A stretch of DNA of 64,000 nt from Strix aluco. Its lineage: Eukaryota; Chordata; Aves; Strigiformes; Strigidae. The position numbers and the translations under genes are program-made. The notes beneath the pieces were generated by a model. It was given only the letters and a program-made list of their open reading frames with translations, did no database searches and was not told the DNA's origin. The DNA is taken from positions 5,609,256-5,673,255 of the forward strand of contig NC_133954.1 in NCBI RefSeq assembly GCF_031877795.1, given 5' to 3'. Below are positions 12,590 through 23,650 of the stretch, piece by piece. How positions within the stretch are numbered: position 1 is the first letter of the stretch; each line of letters begins with the position of its first letter.

Positions 12590-15500
12590 TTAGGTGCTAC
12601 TCCAAACTCTTAGCAAGGCTCCAAAGAAATAATTAATGCTGATTTTGTAGCTCAGACATGGTGCCCCACCTGGGCAGGGGACAGCAGTCATGATGCTCTC
12701 CCAGAGCAGTTCCTCAAGGGCTGGAGGAGGGTTTCTGAGCACTGCTGACCTAGATGTGCCTGCAGTGTCCTGCTGTTTCTTGCTTGCATGGAGGTGCATC
12801 TGCTTGCACCTGCAAGTGCAGAGCTCTAAGCAGTTAACCCACGGGTTGCCATCAAAAAACAGATAGAAGAGTGATACAGAACAAGTGAAATACGCATATT
12901 TGTCAATAAACCGATGAAGATTAATCCAGGGCAGGAGGTGCATGCTCCAGGCAGGGCTGGTTCTGCATAAGGGTACCAGTGTGGCTGCAAATGAGATAAA
13001 AGGCCTTATTTGTGTTGCTATAAAGCAAAGAAACACTGCAAATAACAATAAGAGGCACAGCGCTGCTGCATTGCTTGGATGGGCTTCAAGTTTGGGCTGA
13101 AGTTTGCAAGCAGGAGGTGAAAAATGCAATAAATCCAGGCACGGTGCAGGTGTAGCTTGTAGAAAAGTGGGGTGTTAAAGGGGGGATGGTTATGTGGGGA
13201 GGGGGTGATAGGTGGGTGACCATCACTGCTTGGGTGGGGGATGGAGGTGACCTGCATGAATGGACCAGGGTCCCCACGGGGAAATGAGGGGCAATTGGGG
13301 CAGTGACTTGGGGAAAGGGTGGGATTTCTAGTGGGGAAGGGATTTTGGTGATGGGAGCAGGGATGCAGCAGCTGGTTCTGCCATGCATGCAAGCAGAGGA
13401 AGGCGGTCCCAGGCTTGAGCCTCCAAACACCCAGGGAGATGTTCCTCTGCAGCAATTCTCTTTTTCCTTTCTTTTCTCCCTTCCCCGGCAAAGAGCAGTT
13501 CTCCCCAGAGTGCTGCATGCTGCTGTCCCAGTTTGGGGCAATAAACACAGTCCTGGTTGTAGCCTCCTGCTTGCAAAATCTTGCCTGTCTTCAAAGCGGG
13601 CCCTGGCCGCTTTGGCTGCTGCTGGGATATTTTTTTTGTAGCTAGCCCCAGGTGGCATGTGGCATCTGTGCAGTAATTAGGGCTGTTTGCTAACAACTCT
13701 CTGTAGACAACACTACACCTGTAAGATCACTGGCAGAGATGTGGTGTGAGAAAGACGGTCCCACCAGAAAGATGAGGCTGAGCCAACCTGTAGTGGTGTA
13801 AGTGGCCATACAGGCAAAGAGAGGGAGCACAAGTGAAGGATTTTGGGTCTGGTGGGTCCGAAGTAGATTTGCATAGTGCATGTTGCAATGTGGGAACCGG
13901 GTCGTGGCCATGGGGAGCAAAACCCCATTTCACCTGGTGTTTCCAGCAAGAAAATGCTGGAGTTGTGGGTCCTGGGACACAGGGTTTGTTCCCTACCATC
14001 CTCTGCTTGGTGCAACCCAGCCCTGCTCATGACCACCCATGCCCCAGGTGTTTGAGAACTCATCCACAGAACTGGAGTGGTTTTTGAGTGAGTTTCTGAT
14101 TAAACCTTCTCCTGATGGGACTCCAGCAGAGGTGGGGTGCAGGTAAGAACCTGCAGAAATTCCTGAAGCTTCTGGTTGATTCATATCAACCTGTTTCAGT
14201 GGAGAAGTTTTCCCTGAAGGTGCTTCTCCAGCATTTTTACTGGCATCACATAAGTGAAGGTGAGAGAAATGTTTAAAGTAGTAAAAAATAAGTGGAAAAA
14301 GGGATGTTAGATAGATCGGAGCTGAAGATGAGGCTTCATTTAAGCAAGAACACAGGTGAAATGAAATTTAAACTGTGTTTTATGAGAAAAGCAGTAGCGA
14401 ATAAACTCTGCAGATCATCTTATTTCATTTACTGCTTCTCCTGTAAATTGTGCTGACTGTCATTGTGTCAGGCTGAAGTGTGAGACTTACAGGGTTTTAT
14501 AACTTCAGGAGAAATGGTGAATTTTTAGTGGGTTTTAGTCCTGGGAAGAGTATCTCCTCTCCCCTTTGGGGTACAGGGAAACTTGCTGGTGCTCACTAGC
14601 TCTTTGCATCACCACCTCTTCTGGCTGGGAGTCCACAGCAAAGACTTCCCAGACCAGCAGAGAGAACTTCATTAACATATTGAGCTAATTATATTTATAA
14701 ATAAGAGCCATTGATTTCCATCCTTGTGTGAACACCAGTTTTTGAACTCAGCACAATGTGTGGAGTCGGTGTGACATGAGGGGACCCTGCGGAGGGATGT
14801 GACGTGGCCGGGGAGCAAACGCTGCTCGCCCGTGCTTGGCACTGAATTGCCAGAGACAGAGGCAGATTGCATTTCAAGTGTGATGTACAATAACGCCACT
14901 GGCAGAATTATGCTAATCCATTAGCTCCCGAGCTGCTTTGAGCTTCCTCCATCACATGTGGGCTGTGGCAAGCAAGTGCTGCTGCATGCTAATGCAACCT
15001 GCCGTCCTCGCTGGGTGATAAACTGTGCTGGGCTGAGCCTGGCTGGAGGCCAGGTGCCCCCCAACGCCGCTCTGCCTCTTCTCTCCTCAGCTGGACAGGG
15101 GAGAGAAAATAGAACAAGAGGCTTGAGGATGGAGATAAGCACTGGGAGATCACTCAACCACTACTGTCATGGGCAAAACAGGCTCAACTTAGGGAAATTA
15201 GTTTACTATCAATCAAATCAGAGTAGGACAATGAGAAGAAATGAGGATAATGAGTAGAAATAAACCCCTAAATCTTAAAACACCTTTCCCCCACCCCTCT
15301 CTTCTTCCCCGGCTCAGCTTTGCTCACCATGTCTTTGCCTCCTCCCTTCCTCCAGGGGGTGGGGGTTGTGGTCAGTTCACCACATGCTGTTTCTGCTGCT
15401 CCTTCCTCCTCAGGGGGAGGACTCCTCACACTCTTCCCCTGCTCCGGCGTGGGGCCCTCCCCGGGTGCGGGTGGGCATCTGCTCCCCCGGGGACTCCCTG

Positions 15501-16909
15501 GGTGCAGGACACGGCTGCCTCACCATGGGCTTGGAGCCGCTGGCCTTGGCTCCATCGGACACGGGGGAAGCTTCTGGCAGCTTCTCACAGAAGCCACCCC
15601 TGTAGCCCCCCCGTTACCAAAACCTTGCCACGCAAACCCAGCACATAAAATTTGTCTATTATTGGCTTTTTCTGCATTAGCCTCTTCGAACACGGAGTCA
15701 TTTTGCAGCTCGGGTTGTTGGGCTATTTGGGGACAGAATATTCATATCTCTGTGTGTGGGAAACAAAGCACTCTGTCCTTAATCAGATGAAAATAGAAGC
15801 AAGTAGCAGCTTTTTGCATTGTTTGAGAAACGCATGTATAGGTTGTCCCCCCCTTATTTGTTTCTTTGGCTGCGTTTCAGCGCTGGGCAGAGGGCTGTAC
15901 GTGGGATGGAGCGCCGATTTGTAAAGTGCTGTTGGACCCACTTGGGTGTGACACGGCACATAAATGCGAGATCATTATAGGAACTGATTGCTTGGAGGTA
16001 GAGGGGAATAAAACATCCAACATGCTTCGCAAAGAGAAATGAGTTCACTAAAAATTCTATGTAATAAGTTATGCTATGGAAAGAAAAAAAACCCCAAGCC
16101 TAAACAACAGCTTTGCACTCCAGTCACTTGGGAGTGATGGCTCTCTCCGGTTTTTAAATTGTGCTCAGTCATTAGTTCTGGGGAAGGAGTAGGTCTGTAA
16201 TGTCTCTGTAGCAGCAGGAAAATTCAGTGCATCTGTGCTGCCTGGAATAAGTGGATTTCTTAGCGGTTTCTTGGGAGCACGTCTTCTCTCTCGAGGCTCC
16301 CTGAAATAATTGTTTGCCAAAAATCTGGTCTGCTGTGTGCATGTGGTGTGTCTCACCCCAGGCTTGGCAGCCCCTTGCAGGCTCCTAATGGAATGATCCA
16401 TGGGCAGAGCAGTGCCCTGTGCTGGGCTGAAGTCCTGTGTGGACCAGAGCGGCCGCCTGTGCTCTCAGCCTGGTGGGGGTGCCCCCAGGATTTGGGACCC
16501 AGGCTTGTGGGTCCGCATGGCACAGCCCGTGTGGGCAGGCTCAGCACCCTGCCATGGCCATGGCCGTATTCAGGTCTCAATGGGTCAAGTTCAGGGGTTT
16601 TAGGTGCTTTTGCATCACACTGCATGCAGGTGGTCTGGGTTATGGGGGCCAAGCAGCACAGTGGCGTCCCTGACATCACCTACTGCAAAAAATCAGAGAC
16701 TGGGGTGTCTTGTTATTCTTTCTGTTTCTCATTTTCTCTTCCTTCCTGGACCCAGCTGCCCACACTGACCCTCCTGGGGATCACGACTGCATTTGGAGAG
16801 CCCTTTAGCGGAGCAGCCTCGATTGAGCTGCTTGTTGTGACAGCCCCAATCCCCTCGGTGTTAGATGTCCTTTTTAAATGGCACTTCCAAATGTTGATAT
16901 TCTTTTACT
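12590..16909. other. Intergenic, no gene recognised
   Basis: Contains the G-rich tract at 13168-13352, a candidate conserved block at about 14650-14940 and a GC-rich patch at about 15420-15640 with roughly eleven CpGs. The long overlapping frames here follow from strand composition. No exon is recognised. Confidence 0.55.
13168..13352 (+). other. G-rich tract with quadruplex-forming potential
   Basis: The plus strand has many G runs of three to six in 185 bases, including four GGGG runs spaced by 6, 5 and 9 bases (13278-13314) followed by GGG runs. This meets loose quadruplex rules. The strand asymmetry also explains the overlapping 176-190-codon minus-strand frames here, which are Pro/Ser/His-rich and not believable proteins. 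Confidence 0.5.
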
Positions 16910-17140
16910 TTTAGCAAATTACCATATAGCCACTAATACGATAGGAATCAGCATAAACATTTTTACAGCCAGCAATAGTCATGGATAACAACTTCTTCAT
17001 ATTTAAACTTCCCAGCCCATTAGACCTTCTTAAATAATTCATGTTATATCATCATTTAAGCCTGTGTGGCATTGCTTTGAGGTGATTATGGTCTGTAACA
17101 AACCTCCACTGGGAGTGGTAATGTTAACACAAGTTACTGG
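16910..17140. promoter_or_regulatory. Candidate conserved non-coding element
   Basis: About 230 bases of AT-rich, repeat-free sequence, rich in homeodomain-like TAAT/ATTA cores (for example CACTAATACGATAGG, TTAAATAATTCATG) and lacking open frames. The composition resembles vertebrate conserved enhancers. The call rests on appearance only. Confidence 0.25.
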
Positions 17141-20100
17141 TTTAATATAGGTGATTGCAAACGCTGTGATGCTGCCTTGGGGTTAGGAGGGGTGAAGTTT
17201 CTGCATTGCTGGGTTATGTAGTAGGGTCTGATCAAGCCAAGATGCTGTGCTGGGATGGATGAGGAGGTGATGGGGGGCTGGAGGGAGGAGCTGAGGCCAC
17301 TGGTGCCTGTCCTGGCAGAACTGTGCCCACACCATCGGTGCCAGTGATGACATCTGGATGTAGACACTGTGGGCTGAGATGCTCTTTTCTATTAGGTGTT
17401 TGCAGAGGGACTTTTTCTTGCCCCACTGCAGATCTGTGATGCCTGCAGCCAGCACAGAGCAGCCTCCCTGGCTACAGGAGCAGGGCTGGGATCCCAAACG
17501 GGCACAACCTGGCAGAGGGGATGATTGCAGTGTACCCCAACTGTGCCTCTGCTCTGGGGCTCACGGGGCTCCTAAGGAAAGCTCAGGAGGGTTTCTTGGC
17601 CCCAGATGATCCAACAAATCAACTCCACCAAGTGATGGAGGTTGATTGTCTATAGGGTGCCTCTCTCCTCCCTGATGCTCTCAGCTGGCACCAGCATCAG
17701 TTTTCCTTTGGAGCCCTCTCCCGACCGCCCTCATGTTTAATGGACGAAAGCCTTTCCCTCCTCCCCTGCTGCAGATGGCAAATGGAGAGCTCTTCGACAG
17801 CAAATTCCTCCCAAGGCAGATGGAAATCTTGTCAGAGTCATAAAGTTGTCCTGCTGGTGTCAAGTTGGCCATAGAAAACTAAAATACTGATCTGTTCTCC
17901 CCCACAAAACATGACTAATTAGCTACACTGAGTGTGACAATAGATGGTGGCTGATGTTCCATAAGGTCTGATCTAGCTGCTGAAAAGGCGTTTGCTTCCC
18001 TGGTGAGAATTTCTTTGCTCTGTCTAGGTGGAAGATAGTTTTTAGGGGCCAGGAACTAGCAAAGCTCCTCAAGGCTGGATGTCCCCATCTTGGGTCCTCA
18101 ACTCATTCACCTCAGAGCTGAGCCCTTGATGCCTGTGCTCTTTGAAAACCTCGTACTTGAAGTGCTCTGTTTCAATATGGTTTTGCCCCAATTTTCTAAA
18201 TCAATTGCCTTCATGTAGAGAGATTCAGGATGGCTTTGCTCATAGTAAATAAGGTAGATGAAGCTGGGACTCAAGCCATGTGGAAATCTGCTTATTATTT
18301 GTCCTTAACCTATGCAATAATAAAACTAACCCCCCATGCTGGAGAGGTGTGTTGGCTCTTTCTGTCCTGATGATCACCCATGGAAGGGAGCCCACAGCTG
18401 CTCTTCCCCTCCCCAGAGAGGCACAGCAGGATTCAAAGCCCCTTCTTGAGCCCAATCCTTCTCCACCAGCCGCAGCATCCCAGACAAATAACCAAGACTG
18501 CTGCTCCTTTTGCAGAGGGAGGTTTGCCTCTCCAAAGCAACACACGCTGGAGTGGGGTATGCACAGTTAACACCCACACACATCCAACAGCAGTTCAGGT
18601 GTGAATTACAGCTCCATTTCATTCATTTCAAGCAGAGGCACCCACGTGAAAACTCCTGTGATAGTCCCCATTTGCACTTAGGTTTCCTTGGGAGCTGTCA
18701 ATTTTACTTCCCTTTCTGTAGTTTCCTGAGTTAGTTTGGTCACTGAACAGTGATGGCATAAATAGATTATTTTTTTATTACTTTTTTTTTTTTGGTTATT
18801 TTTTAAGTTTCAGGTAAAACAAGAACTCAGGGAGCTCTGCTGTGCCTGGAGTCAGGGAGCAGGTTCCCCAGACGGCTGCTGCTGTGGCTGAGCTGTTCCT
18901 GTGCCCATGCTGCACCTCCCATGGTCTCATTACCATCCATGACCCTGTGGCAGATACAGCCTCAGCTGACCCCAAGAAGGACTTCAGCTTGCACAAGACC
19001 TGCTGTCGACATTTTCTACACAAAGTGTTGTGCTAAAGGGCTTGCCGTGTGGTTATACCTCTCACAGTAAAAATCAATACCTCCCACAGGGAGCAGAAAC
19101 CTCTGTGTGTGAAACAAGTCTCTGGATCAAAGCGTGGTTTTTTTTCCTGGGGAAAGTTTTCAGCATGTAACTTTGGTGCAGATTTAGTGAAATATGGACT
19201 GTGAAGCATTTCACCACGGATTTCCCAAAGGCACCCGAGCTGATTCCAGCAAGCAGCTTTGCTGCATGGGGAGACCAAGCTCTTGGGTGCTTTAACCTGG
19301 GTGACCAGCTCCAGAGACCTCAGACATGTCCTGGTTGATGTCAAATCTCCCCCATCTCCCAGGAATTTGGGCAAATCACCCCAAACCCCTCCCAGTCCTT
19401 GGAGCAGCATATGCAAGCAGCATCACCTCTGACTGTGGGAAGGAGGTTGAACCAAGTGTTCAGACAGCAGAGTCTGCCCCAGGGACCGAGTTCCTGAGAT
19501 GCCACGAGACCTTTGCAGTTCAATTTTGCTTTGCTGCAAGGCTCGGAGCCCCTTACCACAGACAGGTGGGGAAGAGCTAAGCTGATTAAAAGATTTATCA
19601 AGATGCTGTCTCCAAGACCAAATCTCTCTGTTACAGCAAACCATGAGGATGCATCGTCCATCCTCACCCTTCCCCTGCTGCAATCGTTCCTCCTCTCCCT
19701 GACTTAGCAGTGATGTGGAATATTAGTCCAGAGCTGAAGATGAGAAATCAGACTTAATTCTAGAGTTTGTCCATGCATAAATCCTCATATACAGGCCTGT
19801 TTTAGTCTATACCATCTTTGGTGTTTTCCTGAGCTCTGACAAGGGTGGCTTTTGAGGGCCTCTGCCAAACCTTTACTACAAAGCAAGCTGTGTGTCAGCA
19901 TCCAGTTCAAGGTTTGCCCTGAGCCCTGTGGCAGTGCCTGCACAGCTCTGTGCTGCATTGGGAGTCTCTGAGATGGATGCCTGCGGAGATGGAGTGTGAT
20001 GTGTTAAACCTGTTTAGTTTTATTGCACAGAAATGCTGTCTGAGGAAGCTTGGGTCTGCAGCTGGGCTTATGTCTAATGAAAAATGAAGGCAGAATTTTG

Positions 20101-23100
20101 CCAAAACCAGGCTGGCGATTCTCAAAGGTCAGGGTGTGATGGCGGCAAGTTTGTGCCACTGATGATGGTTGCACCCACACTTTCCTCCCTGGCCCCTTCC
20201 TTGGAGGCTCGTAGCTCAGATGGAGCAGCCTGGCTGTGGATGCTCAGGGCTGTCTGCAGTGGGAAGCATCAGGATTTAGTTTTTCACCCAATCTCCAGCT
20301 CTGCTTGGGCTCCCGGAGGGACATGGAGGTGTGGGGAGAGCAGCATTAGGCAAAAGCTTCAGTTTCTTGTCCTGAATGTCTTTGCTGTATGACTGAAGCT
20401 GTTCAGAAGGAGTATCTATGGTGAAGGCATGTATTTTGGTCTCCAGGTGAGGGTGGGGCTGGGGACCAGGAGCCAGTGCTCTGGGTCTGGAGGTCCAACC
20501 TGAGGACTGGGACCAAGACCCTGCAACCCCTCTTCTCCAAGTACCCATCCACCACGTCCCTTCAGCTGGTCCCCACCAGCCAGGACACGCTCCTGTCCCA
20601 TCACAGTCCTGCAGATATCTAGGGTAGCTCTGCAGCAGGGATATGTCCTCTTTAAAAATAATAATAATCTGGGGTAAAAGTAAGGTGGTACATGAACAAT
20701 ATCAGCACAGAGGAGATCTCGTGGCATGTTTCTGCAGCATCCCCACCTCTTACCAGCTGGGGACCTGCCACAACTCACCTGTGCCGTGACTCCCTGGGCA
20801 CGATGGGGATGTCAGATCTTTAATTTCAGCTTTGGGAGGAGAATGTCTCTAACTCAGAGGAGGGGACTGTACAGCCAGGGTTTAGTCACTAGAGGGAGGG
20901 ATGCCCGCACGCACTGGTGGATTTCCAGGCAGAGCTAGAAGCATTTTGGGGCTACATTTTTTTACTCACTAATAATATGCATCACACCCTTTTTGTAACA
21001 AAGCTTAAAACTTTATTTTTTTCCGCATGTGACAGGTTGTATGTGATGGTTGGTCTCTGAGAGAATAACAGTGAAGCTGAACATGCACAAATAACTTCTT
21101 CATTTGGGGGTCAACAAGGTATTGCTGAGTGAGAAGGCAAAGGCTGCTGGCATTTCTTGCCTTATCGAAAAACAAAGGACTAGTGGTACTCTTCATGCCA
21201 AAACCCCCGAGAAATCTTCTCCATCCCCAAACCAGACATGAACACAGGTTCATGGGCGAGCAAACCTTGGTAATATTCAGGGCTTAAACAGTTGAATCAG
21301 TTGTGCTGTGTACCTGAATAATAGTGATGGTATCTAAGGTCTTTTAGGGATTTGAGTCCAGGCCAGTTACAGGTTTTATCCTCCATCTCTGCCCAGTTTA
21401 ACCAGTAAGACAGGGCAAAAATCTGTGTTTGGTGCCTTACACAAGCACTGTGACCTGCAAGAACAGTATTGCAAAGAAACAGTCAATTCCTGTTTGCATG
21501 AAGTTTTATTGAATTGGAAAACTTTCCAGCATGTTCCTTCTCTGCTGCTGTTGCATTAACCAACGACCTGTTCACGTCCCAGCATCTACAAGTACAGCCG
21601 ACACCATCCAGTGAGGAAAGGGAGAGGACTGAAAGCCTGAGGTGAAAAGTAACAAGCTCCCAGGCACCAGAAAGGTCTGAAAATCATGAAAACTTCTGAT
21701 CTTGCAGATTTAGCAAAAGCACATAAATTCTTCCAAATCATTCTGCTTTTATTCCCATGCAATTGGAAAACAGCAAAGTGAAGGGGAAAGTGGCTTTGCT
21801 GCTTGGAGGATTTTGCTTCTCCTAGGCTTGGCTGTATCAGCAAGACAGGATGTAGAGTTGAGGCAGAAAAGGAATAAGTGAGGATGAGGAGCAGGAGAGT
21901 TCTTCAAGTTTTCTCCAAGGTAAGTCCCGGGAGCTGTGAAATAGTTGGTATAGTGCACAGTCCTTGTTATTACAGACAAATGGGGAGAATTTTTCCCCAA
22001 TTTTCATCTAGAAATGGAAAACCATTTTTGCAATTTGGCCAACGTTTCCCCAGTTTTTCATTGACCCAGGATGCTGCCTTGTGATCCTCTATCAGCCTGA
22101 TAGCAGTGTGTACATCTGCAGTTAATGATTTCAAATTGCACGGTGCGAGGCAGCCGCCATCCATTTGCTCAGCTAAAAATGCCTTCAGAAAGCAAACAGC
22201 CCCGTCCATGCCACCACGCTGATGGCCAAGCCCAAGCATGTCCAAACGAGCCGTGTGGCTCTTGACAGGTAAATCGCTCAGGATTACTCCAAATGTCATC
22301 GTTAACAGCTCCTGGGCCTGGGGTATTTATTTACTAATCAAAATAAAAGAAAAGAAAATGCACTCTGGCTGGTTTTAAAAGCAAGCCAAACTTCAAATCA
22401 AGCTTTAATGGTGTAATTGCTAATTGATGGTGAGCATGGAGGACTGGAAAAGCCAGACTTCTGGCCACTTGTAAAATGCGCTGCTCCACATTGGAGAAAA
22501 TGGGGATTTCTTTTTTTTTTTTTAATTCAAGTTTTTATTTATTTTAGACTTTTGTCATAAAGGAGAGAAATAACATGGGGATGTGGAGCTTGTTTGCACT
22601 CTCAGGGTGAAATCTTGCCCCTGGGCACTGGTGAACAGTCCATGCTTACTCAGTTGACAGTGCCTGTTCATGCTTGATCCTTATAAAAATGAAAAAACAC
22701 TGAAAGAGGGGTTTGGACCTTTCCTTTCCAGCTGTGGGCTGTAACCACAGGGCTGGCAGCTTTTGGGGAGCTTCCTCTCCAGCTCTGACTTGCAGCTCAA
22801 CAGCAGCTCCCAGGTCTTTTTCCTGAACTGAGATTTCTGTGCCCTTGCAAAAAGCTTGATTTCAAGGAAATGACCTTTTCTATAAAATTTTCAGACAAAA
22901 AAGCCTTTTCTGTTGAAGCCCCTGGACTTCAGCAGATATGACTGGGGGGCAGCTGAAGTCAGGGGACCACAAGGCCGTGCTTTGTCCATCATGCTGTCTC
23001 CATCTCCTCCCTCCAGCTCCACGGGAGACCTACATGGTGCAGGGGCTCTGGGTGTCTCTGCCATGCACAGGGACCTCAGTGCAGCCCCAGGGTCCACAAG

Positions 23101-23368
23101 AAGGACATCAGCCCAGGGCGTGGGTGAGTAACACCGGGCTGCTGACACCTTGGTGGCCCTCAGAGAGAGAGCAGTATGTTCTTGGCAGTGGGAGCAGGTC
23201 CCTGTGCCAGGGAATCTATAGCTGGACTTGGCACAGTGGAGATGGATTAATATATTTGCCTGTCCTCAACTCCAGGGGAGCAGATACATGTGCAGATTAA
23301 ATCCTGGATTAAATGAAGAAACATAATGATGGTATTTAACAGAGGAGCTGAGATGCTACAGGTCCCCT
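17141..23368. other. Intergenic, no gene recognised
   Basis: Unique sequence up to the TGGA array. T runs occur at 18782-18793 and 22511-22523. A block at about 22060-22440 (CAGTTAATGATTTCAAATTG, then GTGTAATTGCTAATTGATGG) looks like a conserved non-coding element. No exon is recognised. Confidence 0.55.
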
Positions 23369-23415
23369 TGGATGGATGGATGGATGGATGGATGGATGGA
23401 TGGATGGATGGATGG

Positions 23416-23451
<36 letters not shown>

Positions 23452-23469
23452 ATGGATGGATGGATGGAC

Positions 23470-23503
<34 letters not shown>

Positions 23504-23527
23504 ATGGATGGATGGATGGATGGACGG

Positions 23528-23563
<36 letters not shown>

Positions 23564-23650
23564 ATGGATGGATGGATGGACGGATGGACGGACGGATGGA
23601 TGGATGGATGGATGGATGGATGGATGGATGGATGGATGGATGGATGGATG
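23369..23650. repeat. (TGGA)n tetranucleotide array with TGGACGGA variants
   Basis: About 70 uninterrupted TGGA units covering 282 bases. Eight T-to-C substitutions (ATGG to ACGG) occur at 23425, 23469, 23477, 23525, 23537, 23581, 23589 and 23593. All three forward frames and all three reverse frames stay open, giving artefactual frames of repeating Met-Asp-Gly-Trp or His-Pro-Ser-Ile. These are not genes. Array length in an assembly may be wrong if it was built from short reads. Confidence 0.97.

Noticed and set aside
13018-13658. Minus-strand open frames of 176 and 190 codons
   Set aside because: They overlap each other in different frames on a C-rich strand, consist of Pro/His/Ser-rich low-complexity sequence and lack any domain. 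They are explained by strand composition.
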